A stretch of 64,000 nucleotides of DNA from CAXBOO01 sp963977425 (GTDB lineage Bacteria > Bacteroidota > Bacteroidia > Flavobacteriales_D > Luteibaculaceae), in NCBI GenBank assembly GCA_963977425.1, contig CAXBOO010000006.1, forward strand, positions 1 through 64,000, in the 5' to 3' direction. Of this stretch, positions 1 to 7,647 are shown piece after piece. A program made the position numbers and the translations under genes. The notes beneath the pieces are model-generated. The model saw nothing but the letters and a program-made list of their open reading frames with translations, had not been told where the DNA came from and made no database searches. How positions within the stretch are numbered: the stretch's first letter is position 1; each line of letters opens with the position of its first letter.

Positions 1-1300
1 ATGCATTTTTTGCTTCGGCATCGGCTATTGCCTTATTCGCTTCAGCTATTTTGTCCTTTGGATATGCTTCGCTCGGTTTTATAGTTAAAGCCTTATTGTA
101 ATTGCCAATAGCATCTTGATATTTACCAGCTTTAAAATCTATATCGGCTGCTGCAATCGCCTTGTTGTAGTTAGCTTCTTTTTCTTTTTCAGCAGCTAAA
201 TCGGCAATATTTTTCTCTGCTAATTTGATTTGATCGGCAGGATATTTTTCATCTTTTTTAATATCCAAAGCCTTTTTATAGCTCGATATAGATTCTTCAA
301 ATTTTTGAGATTTGAAAGCTAAATCCCCAGCAGAAATGGCTGCTTTATATTCTTTTTCAATGGCTTCTTTATTGGCCAATTCACTTAATAATTTATCTAT
401 CTCAGCCAATCGATTTTTAGGATAACTCTCATCCGTTTTTACATTCGAAGCTTCCGTATATTTAACTTTAGCTGCTTCGTAGTCTGCATTCAAAAACAAT
501 TTATCAGCCGCTACAATTAAGCTTTGGTACTTTTCTGTTAGCTCTTCGTTGGCTTGTTTGTCTTCTAAAGCCTTTTTCGCTTTTTCTAATTTTTGAATTA
601 CACTCGCTACATCTGGAATTAAATCCAATGCCTCAGAATACTTAAATATGGCATTCATATAGTTGGCACTGGTCATAAGACCGTCACCTTCTTGAACTAA
701 GGCGTCAAATTTGGCTTGTTTTTTAGCCGCAGCTTCAGCAGCTTTTTGATCTGCCAACAACTTCTCTTCCTCTTCTTTGTACTTTTTCTCTAATGCTCTT
801 CGTAAAGCCGCAATTTTAGAGAGCATGCTCCGTGTATACTCATAATCAAAACCAATATCACCACTTTCAGCATCGTACTTGGCTTTACCAACAGGTTGTT
901 TTAGAATGTCAAAATTCACACCTTCAACTTCCTCAAATAGGTTCATATTGAGGTCAAACCCAATACCACCTACTTTATTTTCATCAGGAACAGCCGTTGC
1001 ATCGATATTAATGAACTTACCGATGTATCCACTTTTATCGAACTTGATATCGTAATTGTTATCAAACTCAAGATTCATAATAAACCGTCCGTTGACACCT
1101 GTAGTAACGGTTTCTACTAATTCACCATTTCTAATTTTAGAAATAGCTACACCAGCAAGCAATTTATTGGTTTTTTCATCTTTTACTAAGCCATTTATAA
1201 CAATAAGATCGGCTTGTGAAAACACTGTTTTTGGTACGGCAAAAGCAATGATTGTAATACAAATGAGGAAAATATTTTTGATAGCGTTTCTTTTTAGCAT
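1..1300 (-). CDS. Partial repeat protein with carboxypeptidase-like regulatory domain and TPR-like repeats
   Basis: The gene starts at the ATG complementary to 1298-1300 and runs off the left edge, so about 433 N-terminal residues are visible. A Sec signal peptide (hydrophobic core LICITIIAFAV, cleavage near VFSQA) is followed by a beta-sandwich like CarboxypepD_reg domains (residues about 35-100, with INGLVKDEKTNKLLAGV). A Lys/Glu-rich helical stretch leads into repeats of about 60 residues, each carrying a helix pair of TPR type and a YPxxxI motif (YPKNRLAEI, YPADQIKLA, YPKDKIAEA). At least three clear copies and one divergent copy are visible. In Bacteroidota, proteins that combine such domains are periplasmic or outer-membrane associated, sometimes with an OmpA end. 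The C-terminus lies outside the window, so the function is unknown. Confidence 0.8.
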   Translation of the reverse strand, partial: MLKRNAIKNIFLICITIIAFAVPKTVFSQADLIVINGLVKDEKTNKLLAGVAISKIRNGELVETVTTGVNGRFIMNLEFDNNYDIKFDKSGYIGKFINIDATAVPDENKVGGIGFDLNMNLFEEVEGVNFDILKQPVGKAKYDAESGDIGFDYEYTRSMLSKIAALRRALEKKYKEEEEKLLADQKAAEAAAKKQAKFDALVQEGDGLMTSANYMNAIFKYSEALDLIPDVASVIQKLEKAKKALEDKQANEELTEKYQSLIVAADKLFLNADYEAAKVKYTEASNVKTDESYPKNRLAEIDKLLSELANKEAIEKEYKAAISAGDLAFKSQKFEESISSYKKALDIKKDEKYPADQIKLAEKNIADLAAEKEKEANYNKAIAAADIDFKAGKYQDAIGNYNKALTIKPSEAYPKDKIAEANKAIADAEAKNA

Positions 1301-1538
1301 AACGGTAGGTGCAAATATCGAATTTGCAAACGAGAAATTTGGTCTAAAACGAAGAATGACGCCAAAAATTGGTTAATATTTGATTTTATACGATGAATAG
1401 TTATCATATAACTGAAAAATTTCATGAATACACCACTATCGTCATCCATTCTTAATTATTTCTAGACGAATTAATCCAATTATGAAATGGATTACTAGAC
1501 TTTATAAAAAGGAAATTCATTGAAGCGGTTAATATTTA

Positions 1539-1546
1539 TAGATTTG
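1539..1546 (+). promoter_or_regulatory. Candidate -7 promoter element for the cytochrome cluster
   Basis: TAGATTTG matches the Bacteroidota -7 consensus TAnnTTTG and ends 16 bases before the ATG at 1563. No TTTG lies at the usual -33 spacing, so this is a one-element match in AT-rich DNA. The rest of the 1301-1562 gap shows nothing else recognisable. Confidence 0.3.
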
Positions 1547-1562
1547 AATAATCTTATTTGTC

Positions 1563-1979
1563 ATGATTAAAAGATCCAATTTATACACCTACGTATTAGC
1601 TTCATTCATAACGCTTTTTTTATCTACTACAATTAGCTGTAAAAAAGACAAAGCTGCACCTACAGACAAAGAAGAACCACAAGACACTACGACACAAATT
1701 ACTCTGTGCGATACCGTTAGTTTTACTTATCTAAATGATGTGGAACCAATTATAAAGGCAAATTGCTCGTTTTCAGGTTGTCATGGAAATGGAAGTCAAT
1801 CTGGTGGTGTAAACTTAAAAAACTATGCAAGTGTTGTTGAAGAAACACAAGAAGCTCAATTCTTAGGCTCTATCAAGCATGAATCAGGCTTCTCTCCAAT
1901 GCCACAAGGGCGAACAAAGTTAACGGACAGCCAAATTGAAACCATTGAATGTTGGATAAAACAAAATACACCCGAATAG
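1563..1979 (+). CDS. c-type cytochrome-like lipoprotein with CX4CH haem motif
   Basis: This 138-residue protein has a lipoprotein signal peptide with lipobox TISC (Cys26) followed by a charged linker, so it is probably anchored to a membrane facing the periplasm or the cell surface. The core has the motif C68-SFSG-C73-H74, a haem c attachment site with four rather than two residues between the cysteines. A possible Met ligand sits in the MPQG motif (Met113). This pattern is seen in Bacteroidota lipoproteins related to planctomycete-type cytochrome domains. It is first in a three-gene unit with a dihaem cytochrome and an outer-membrane barrel; its 3' end overlaps the next gene by 31 bases. Haem binding is inferred from the motif only. 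Confidence 0.8.
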   Translation: MIKRSNLYTYVLASFITLFLSTTISCKKDKAAPTDKEEPQDTTTQITLCDTVSFTYLNDVEPIIKANCSFSGCHGNGSQSGGVNLKNYASVVEETQEAQFLGSIKHESGFSPMPQGRTKLTDSQIETIECWIKQNTPE

Positions 1980-2920
1980 GTTTCTTTATTGGACTTAGTG
2001 CGCTTTACCTAAGCATGACCTTTATCGACAATGAAAGCAAAACATTGTCTTCAGAAATGGCTTCATTGGGTATGGCAATTCCAGATTGGTTAAAACCTAC
2101 CTATACTTCTGATGAAATAGAATTGGGCAGACAACTAGTTGAGCAAGGTTCTCTTCCTGGAAAAAAACGGGTAAGTGCTTTTTTTGTGTGCACAGATTGT
2201 CATTTAAATCAGCGTGAAAAAGCAACGTTTAACGGAAGTACTGCAAAAGAAAACTTAAACTACCTTAAACAACATGATCTTGATGTTTTGCCCGCGACAT
2301 CATTTTATGGCATGATCAATCAGACTGAGTATTATTCTGGCGATTACATCAAAAAATATGGTGATTTGGTGCTTGATGCTAGAAATAGTTTAGAAGGCGC
2401 AATTCAACTCTGTGCACAGGAATGCAGTCAAGGTCGAAAATTAACCTCAGAAGAAGTTACCTACACTCTAGCTTATCTAAAGAGCAAAGAACTCATGTTG
2501 TCTGATTTATTTGAACGCACTAACGATTTTACTAATTACCAGAATTTGAATTTGGGTGACAAAAAAGAATTCATAAAACAAAATTTCAAAAGCAAGCGCC
2601 AAAACAATTTCGGTAGCACCAACCTTTCGGAAATAAAAAAACTATCGGGCGATAGTAACAATGGAAAATACATTTTTCAACACAGTTGCATGAGTTGCCA
2701 CAAAAACGAACGCGTTAGTTTTTACAACATAGATGAAAGTGCATTATCAAAAAAAGACTTGCTTAAAAAACTCAACAATAAGGATAACGAATTGATGTCT
2801 ATTATTCGGTACGGAACACAACCGTTACCGGGCAGTAAAGCATACATGCCTTTGTTTACTAATGAAAAACTCTCTGACCAGCAAGTAGCTGATTTAATTG
2901 CTTACATCAATGAAAACTAA
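1949..2920 (+). CDS. Dihaem c-type cytochrome
   Basis: The 323-residue product carries an N-terminal hydrophobic signal or anchor (residues 10-25). The start inside the previous gene is preferred because later Met codons would lose this segment. Two classical haem sites are visible: C81-TD-C84-H85 and C247-MS-C250-H251. A candidate Met ligand for the second haem is in AYMPLF near the C-terminus. The first half (haem site, then the CAQEC segment near 155-159 and a final AYL helix) resembles the TsdA/SoxA-type cytochrome fold, but the sequence is too divergent to assign thiosulfate oxidation. It overlaps both neighbours, which indicates coupled expression. It is probably a periplasmic electron carrier. 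Confidence 0.85.
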   Translation: MLDKTKYTRIGFFIGLSALYLSMTFIDNESKTLSSEMASLGMAIPDWLKPTYTSDEIELGRQLVEQGSLPGKKRVSAFFVCTDCHLNQREKATFNGSTAKENLNYLKQHDLDVLPATSFYGMINQTEYYSGDYIKKYGDLVLDARNSLEGAIQLCAQECSQGRKLTSEEVTYTLAYLKSKELMLSDLFERTNDFTNYQNLNLGDKKEFIKQNFKSKRQNNFGSTNLSEIKKLSGDSNNGKYIFQHSCMSCHKNERVSFYNIDESALSKKDLLKKLNNKDNELMSIIRYGTQPLPGSKAYMPLFTNEKLSDQQVADLIAYINEN

Positions 2921-3737
2921 ACTCTTTTTACTCATTGCTTGCTGCTACTTTGGTACTGCAACAGCACAAGTTGGCGACAATTATTTCATTAGTTCTCCAT
3001 CTTCCGTACCCGTTCAAAAAGGACTTTTAGACTTCCGGATTTATCATTTATTTGGCGATATAGCTGGTAACAATGGAGGTATTTCAACCTTTTATGGTTT
3101 TGACAATGTAAGAGACATCAAGTTTAGTTTCGATTACGGGCTTACTTCAAACATAAGCATAGGAATAGCTAGAACAAAGGGCGCCTACAGCCGACGTCAA
3201 AATTTTGTTTTGAACTCCAAATACACCTTTCTTGAAATCAACAAGCTTGGCAAAAATGATAAAGGATTTCTAGGCGGAGCCATTTATTTCGACGCCACAG
3301 CTACTACCATGGAAGCTGCGTTAGATTCAACTAGTGAATTATCGTTTCCGAAATTTACAAGCAGACTATCATACAACACGGTAGCTGTGCTACAATACAA
3401 TAACGAACGTTGGGACTTTATGCTTTCGGGATTGTACAACCATAGAAATTATGTAGCAAATACTGATGACAATGGTGCCTTTGCAGCTATCATTGGAGCT
3501 AAATATGCTGTTACCAATGTTTTTAGGTTTGGTGTCGACGCCCTATTACCGACCAACGAAACGAAACCTGGTATTACTCTAGATTTTGAATTTGATACTG
3601 GCGGGCATGTTTTTCAACTTTATTTAAGTCAGTACAGCGCCGTTAGTCCCGATCAAAATTTGCTTTACGGTTTTGAAAACATAAACGATGGAGCCTTCCG
3701 ATTTGGCTTCATGATTTCGAGACCGTTTAAACTATAA
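2910..3737 (+). CDS. DUF5777-family outer-membrane beta-barrel protein
   Basis: The ATG at 2910 is chosen over an upstream in-frame TTG because it starts a clean Sec signal peptide (KLFLLIACCYFGTATAQ). The mature protein is rich in alternating hydrophobic and polar strands. It matches the DUF5777 barrel family as I know it, with the LDFRIYHLFG motif, the FYGFDNVRDIKFSFDYG segment and an aromatic C-terminus (GFMISRPFKL). DUF5777 proteins often sit beside c-type cytochromes in Bacteroidota. Here the gene overlaps the dihaem cytochrome by 11 bases. The role is unknown. A conduit or scaffold for the two upstream cytochromes is an inference from position. Confidence 0.8.
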   Translation: MKTKLFLLIACCYFGTATAQVGDNYFISSPSSVPVQKGLLDFRIYHLFGDIAGNNGGISTFYGFDNVRDIKFSFDYGLTSNISIGIARTKGAYSRRQNFVLNSKYTFLEINKLGKNDKGFLGGAIYFDATATTMEAALDSTSELSFPKFTSRLSYNTVAVLQYNNERWDFMLSGLYNHRNYVANTDDNGAFAAIIGAKYAVTNVFRFGVDALLPTNETKPGITLDFEFDTGGHVFQLYLSQYSAVSPDQNLLYGFENINDGAFRFGFMISRPFKL

Positions 3738-3757
3738 ATTATCGTTAAACGATAATT
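3737..3757. terminator. AT-rich perfect hairpin after the cytochrome cluster
   Basis: Ten-base arms (AATTATCGTT and AACGATAATT) are separated by a single A, so the working form is an 8-bp stem with a 5-base loop. It begins at the last base of the barrel stop codon and is followed by a weak T-rich stretch. It could be a terminator or a protein-binding palindrome. Confidence 0.4.
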
Positions 3758-3845
3758 ATTTAATGTTTTTAATTAATATTGTATCCTAACAGTATTAATA
3801 ATGGTATTCGAAAGCACTAAACTTACTCTCCTAATCTTCGTTTAA

Positions 3846-5450
3846 ATGTTTCTGCGAGGAAAAAAAGAAAATGCTCAGCTATTAACTTCATTTGGAGAAC
3901 AAAAAGACGATTATTTCAATTTCCCAATGATTGAAAAGTATTTTAATCGTAAAGACAAATCCAAAGTATTTCAGATAATATCTACTAAAACATACCATGA
4001 TTTAGATTTCAATGAAGTATTTGCATTTGTAGACCGCACACATTCTAAAGTTGGACAACAGTATTTATACAACACGCTTAGAACGCCAAATTGGGATCCA
4101 ACAAAGAACAAACTGAACGAAAGAATCATCGATAAATTGACAAACGACAATTCGTTTAGAGTTTCCATTCAAAAAAGTCTTGGCACACTAAATAAATATG
4201 AAGCCTTTCATATCGCCTCCAACTTTCAGGACGATCATATAGCAAAACCCAAATGGTTCTTTATTGTTCCGATATTGTCCCTTGCGAGTTGCGCTATAAG
4301 TTTACTCTGTATTTGGAAACCAGTATTCATCATTGCTTTGTTGGTAGTGTTCATCATCAATTTGGTTGTTCACTTCTGGAATAAGAGAAACTTAAGTCAG
4401 TATATAGACTCCTTACCCCAATTAATACAACTCAATAAAGTAGCAGAATACCTTTTCTCATTCACAGAATTTAAAGCACTGAACACAGAGCTTTCTCAAT
4501 CCATCCGGTCTATACATCATGTTAAACACAGAATGTCATTTTTCCAATTAGAATTAAAGCTGCAAGGTGATTTCCAGATAATAGCTTGGACACTTTTTGA
4601 GCTGCTAAAAACACTGTTTCTATTAGAACCGTTACTCTTGTTTGGTGCTATAAAACGACTAGACACTAAACGAGCGGCTATTGAAAGTGTATTTGAATTT
4701 GTTGGCCGAATTGACAGTCTCATTTCAATTGCCTCTTTGCGAAAAGGATTGGATATGTATTGCCTTCCTCAATTAGGAAAAGAAATACATGCCGTCGAAG
4801 CGTACCATCCACTTATTCCAAATTGCACCACCAATAGCATTCATATTTCCGATAAATCAGTGTTGCTTACGGGCTCTAATATGTCGGGTAAGACTTCTTT
4901 TATCCGCACAATTGGCATCAACATCATTATGGGATTCACCATCAACACTTGTTTTGCTTCTTCTTTCACAAGTCCGCTAATTAAAGTACATACAGGCATA
5001 CGCATCAGCGACGATTTAATAAACAACAAAAGTTACTATTTTGAAGAGGTCTCAACCATTAAAACCATGATTGATGAGAGCCTGAGACCTGACAAAAATT
5101 TATTCCTACTAGATGAAATATATAAAGGAACCAATACCATAGAACGCATTTCGGCGGGAAAAGCGGTTTTGTCTATATTATCCAAAAACCATAATAAAGT
5201 ATTGGTTTCTACACACGATATAGAATTAACTGAATTACTAAAAGATGAGTACGAATTGTTTCACTTCAGCGAAGTTATTAGAGGTAAACACATTGACTTT
5301 GATTATAAATTAAAAACCGGAAAACTAAAGAATAGAAACGCTATAAGAATATTGCAAATGAACAACTATCCAAAAATGGTAATAAAGGATGCTCTTATTA
5401 CCGCAAACAAAATGGATTCAACATTCAACCCAAAAGAAATACTGTCATGA
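3846..5450 (+). CDS. Membrane-anchored MutS-family ATPase
   Basis: This 534-residue protein ends in a MutS-type ABC ATPase domain: Walker A GSNMSGKT near residues 342-349, Walker B LFLLDEIYKGTNT and the switch VLVSTHDIEL. It lacks the mismatch-recognition (MutS I) domain and is much shorter than true MutS (about 850 residues). Two adjacent hydrophobic segments (about 137-156 and 158-177) predict insertion in the inner membrane, which is unusual for a DNA-repair ATPase. Bacteroidota have a family of such MutS-related proteins with no established role. The stop overlaps the next start as ATGA, which implies co-translation with a small membrane protein. The ATPase assignment is firm; mismatch repair is not supported. 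Confidence 0.85.
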   Translation: MFLRGKKENAQLLTSFGEQKDDYFNFPMIEKYFNRKDKSKVFQIISTKTYHDLDFNEVFAFVDRTHSKVGQQYLYNTLRTPNWDPTKNKLNERIIDKLTNDNSFRVSIQKSLGTLNKYEAFHIASNFQDDHIAKPKWFFIVPILSLASCAISLLCIWKPVFIIALLVVFIINLVVHFWNKRNLSQYIDSLPQLIQLNKVAEYLFSFTEFKALNTELSQSIRSIHHVKHRMSFFQLELKLQGDFQIIAWTLFELLKTLFLLEPLLLFGAIKRLDTKRAAIESVFEFVGRIDSLISIASLRKGLDMYCLPQLGKEIHAVEAYHPLIPNCTTNSIHISDKSVLLTGSNMSGKTSFIRTIGINIIMGFTINTCFASSFTSPLIKVHTGIRISDDLINNKSYYFEEVSTIKTMIDESLRPDKNLFLLDEIYKGTNTIERISAGKAVLSILSKNHNKVLVSTHDIELTELLKDEYELFHFSEVIRGKHIDFDYKLKTGKLKNRNAIRILQMNNYPKMVIKDALITANKMDSTFNPKEILS

Positions 5451-5959
5451 GAGACGCCAAGAATTTAATCATGCTGACGGCCATAATTTGCTTTGCGGCA
5501 TGGTTTGCAGGTAATGACTTTCAATTACCTAAACCAGTTTTTTACGCCCTAATTTTAGGAGTACCAATCATTTATTTGATTCGAATAGTATTATCTAGAA
5601 ACACGAAATACAAAAAAGTATTCACAAGTAAATTTCAATGGTTATTTTCAAAAAACCATTCTGAAATTATTTTTGATCTTGATGTACACAATGCGTTCGA
5701 TATCATTTCCAACCTAGCTCACGAAAATCCGAAAATAACTTTAGTGGATACCGACAAGAAAAATAAAGTTATACTGTATTCATCCAAGGCAAATTGGCTG
5801 ACTTGGGGGTCTAGTATCTATTTGAGTTTATCTCCTATCGATGATAGTAAAACCAATGTAATCGTAGATATTGTATCATTTCAGACTTACAATTGGGGTG
5901 AAAATGAAAAAGTATTAGAGTTGATAGTACAAACAATACAAAACGAATTGGTAATATGA
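5447..5959 (+). CDS. Hypothetical membrane protein coupled to the MutS-like ATPase
   Basis: I do not recognise this 170-residue protein. Two hydrophobic segments near the N-terminus (about residues 7-24 and 30-50) predict a hairpin in the membrane. They are followed by a soluble domain of about 110 residues rich in beta strands (VILYSS, IYLSLSP, TNVIVDIVSF). It overlaps the ATPase upstream and the HTH gene downstream by four bases each (ATGA), so the three genes form one translational unit. A partner role for the membrane-bound ATPase is an inference from this coupling. Confidence 0.75.
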   Translation: MRDAKNLIMLTAIICFAAWFAGNDFQLPKPVFYALILGVPIIYLIRIVLSRNTKYKKVFTSKFQWLFSKNHSEIIFDLDVHNAFDIISNLAHENPKITLVDTDKKNKVILYSSKANWLTWGSSIYLSLSPIDDSKTNVIVDIVSFQTYNWGENEKVLELIVQTIQNELVI

Positions 5960-6159
5960 TGAAAATTACCATTCAACTAGATGTAGTAATGGCTCAGAAA
6001 AAAATGAGCCTTAAAGAACTCTCCGAATTGGTTGGCGTTTCAAATGTTAATCTCTCCATTTTAAAACAAAATAAAGCAAAGGCCATTCGCTTCTCAACCT
6101 TAGATGCTTTGTGTAAAGCTCTAGACTGCCAACCAGGTGACATCATCAAATATCAATAA
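5956..6159 (+). CDS. Small XRE/Cro-type helix-turn-helix regulator
   Basis: The 67-residue protein consists only of an HTH_XRE domain of the YozG type: LKELSELVGVSNVNLSILK forms helices 2-3, and the ending LDALCKALDCQPGDIIKYQ is typical of this mini-regulator family. It has no effector or dimerisation extension. It overlaps the upstream membrane-protein gene by four bases (ATGA), so it is probably co-transcribed and may regulate its own operon. No operator was identified. Confidence 0.85.
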   Translation: MMKITIQLDVVMAQKKMSLKELSELVGVSNVNLSILKQNKAKAIRFSTLDALCKALDCQPGDIIKYQ

Positions 6160-6166
6160 AATAAAA

Positions 6167-6190
6167 AACCCGAAGCTTTCACTTCGGGTT
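6167..6190 (-). terminator. Rho-independent terminator of the FKBP gene
   Basis: Arms AACCCGAAG and CTTCGGGTT enclose a six-base loop. On the minus strand the hairpin is followed by a run of six T, so it fits best as the terminator of the FKBP gene ending at 6221. It may also stop plus-strand transcripts from the XRE gene. Confidence 0.75.
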
Positions 6191-6220
6191 CAAAAAAATA
6201 TTCTTATTTGATTTCAGAAA

Positions 6221-6910
6221 TTATCCTTTGATAACATCTAACAACTCAACTTCGAAAATTAAAGTTGCACCTGGCTTAATTAAAGCGCCAGCACCTCTTT
6301 GACCATAAGCCAATTCTGATGGGATATACAATTTGTATTTAGCTCCAACTTTCATTAATTGCAAAGCTTCTGTCCAACCTGGTATTACTCCACCAACTTT
6401 AAACTGAGCTGGCTCACCTCTATCAACACTGCTATCAAATTTAGTTCCGTCTAATAAAGTACCAGTGTAGTGAACTTTAACAACATCATCAGCTGTAGGA
6501 GTAGCTCCTGTACCTGGTGTTAAAACTTCATATTGCAATCCGCTTGCTGTAGTAATCATACCTTCTTTTTGTCCGTTATCAGCAAAAAATGAATCTGCTT
6601 CTTTCTTTTCTCTTTCAGCTTTTACTTGTTGTAAACCAATAAGATATTCTCTTACAATAGTTTGGCTTTCTGTAATTGTGAATTTAGTTTCGTTCTCTCT
6701 CAAAACGTTTTCCATTCCCAAAATCATAGCTTCAATGTTTAGGCTATCAATTTTTTCGTTGGCTACGTTAGATCCTAGGTCCATTCCTAGTGCGTAACTG
6801 AATTTGTCTACTTCAGTGTTCAACTCCATATCTGTTTTTTTTGCTTCTGTACACGCCATAGATACTACTGCAAGTGTTGCAATAGCGGCATTAATTTTAA
6901 CTTTAAACAT
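6221..6910 (-). CDS. FKBP-type peptidyl-prolyl cis-trans isomerase lipoprotein
   Basis: The enzyme catalyses prolyl bond isomerisation in envelope proteins. The 229-residue precursor has a lipobox (VSMAC, Cys20), an N-terminal helical domain (about 30-110, FKBP_N-like dimerisation region of Mip/FkpA proteins) and a C-terminal FKBP core (about 130-229). Diagnostic motifs are VHYTGTLLDGTKFDSS, VIPGWTEAL and YGQRGAG. It stands alone between two hairpin or promoter regions. The architecture is that of Mip/FkpA-like periplasmic chaperones; the exact clients are unknown. Confidence 0.92.
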   Translation of the reverse strand: MFKVKINAAIATLAVVSMACTEAKKTDMELNTEVDKFSYALGMDLGSNVANEKIDSLNIEAMILGMENVLRENETKFTITESQTIVREYLIGLQQVKAEREKKEADSFFADNGQKEGMITTASGLQYEVLTPGTGATPTADDVVKVHYTGTLLDGTKFDSSVDRGEPAQFKVGGVIPGWTEALQLMKVGAKYKLYIPSELAYGQRGAGALIKPGATLIFEVELLDVIKG

Positions 6911-6930
6911 TCCTTTGATTTACTTTGTGG

Positions 6931-6938
6931 CAAAAGTA
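6931..6938 (-). promoter_or_regulatory. Candidate -7 element for the FKBP gene
   Basis: On the minus strand this reads TACTTTTG, a match to TAnnTTTG, with 20 bases between it and the FKBP ATG. No -33 TTTG occurs at the expected spacing. The 47-base divergent gap must also drive the methyltransferase gene. Confidence 0.35.
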
Positions 6939-6957
6939 AAATTATAACTCAAACAAC

Positions 6958-7647
6958 ATGGCAAACATTTACGGTCTGGCGATACAAGATCACATCAACA
7001 ATCCGGAAGAAACAACGAAAATTGAGGTGCATTCTCCTGATTTTGATACTGATTATCTTGATCCAAAATACCTCCTTCGTGGACATGATGAATGGCCTGA
7101 AATTGAGCTACAAGCTATGGAATGGGCACAAGGCAACATTTTGGACGTAGGAGCTTTGGCTGGAATTCACAGCGAATATTTGATTGAGCAAGGTAAGTCT
7201 GTTACAGCCCTTGAAATAGATAAAATAGCTTGCGAAATTTTAGCAAAAAAAAACATTCCCTATATCCATGCCGATATTTTTGGAGATAAAGCCGTTGCTC
7301 AATACGATACGCTGCTACTCTTAATGAATGGATTGGGCATTGGCGGCAATTTTGATGAATTTGAAAACCATATAGACCTATTATTTCGTTGGTTGAAACC
7401 TGGCGGTAGCATTATAGCCGATAGCTCTGATTTGGACTTTTTAAATTATACCGACAATGAAGCAACTTACTATGGTGAACTCAGTTTTAGGTTGTCTTAC
7501 AAAGATGCAGTTGGTAACGATTTCAAATGGTTGTATATCGACTATGAAAGCGCCAAGAAAAAATTAGAAACTAAACAATACAAAATGGAAATGCTGGTAC
7601 TCGACCAAGCAACCAATCACTATTTAGCTCGAATAACACGTGAATAA
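6958..7647 (+). CDS. Class I SAM-dependent methyltransferase
   Basis: This 229-residue protein has a Rossmann-fold methyltransferase core. SAM-binding motif I is ILDVGALAGIHSEYL (from residue 61) and the acidic end of strand 2 is TALEID (Glu86). Further motifs are HADIFG and, after strand 5, WLKPGGSIIADSSDL. The substrate cannot be told from the sequence. The last codons overlap the start of the thioredoxin-like gene by eight bases, so the two are probably co-translated. Confidence 0.85.
   Translation: MANIYGLAIQDHINNPEETTKIEVHSPDFDTDYLDPKYLLRGHDEWPEIELQAMEWAQGNILDVGALAGIHSEYLIEQGKSVTALEIDKIACEILAKKNIPYIHADIFGDKAVAQYDTLLLLMNGLGIGGNFDEFENHIDLLFRWLKPGGSIIADSSDLDFLNYTDNEATYYGELSFRLSYKDAVGNDFKWLYIDYESAKKKLETKQYKMEMLVLDQATNHYLARITRE

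Noticed and set aside
1056..1376. 106-residue plus-strand frame
   Set aside because: It is antisense to the strong coding sequence of the repeat protein (signal peptide and regulatory domain) and shows no domain of its own.
3846..5450. Mismatch repair MutS
   Set aside because: It is too short, lacks the mismatch-recognition domain and has two transmembrane helices. Only the ATPase core is shared with MutS.
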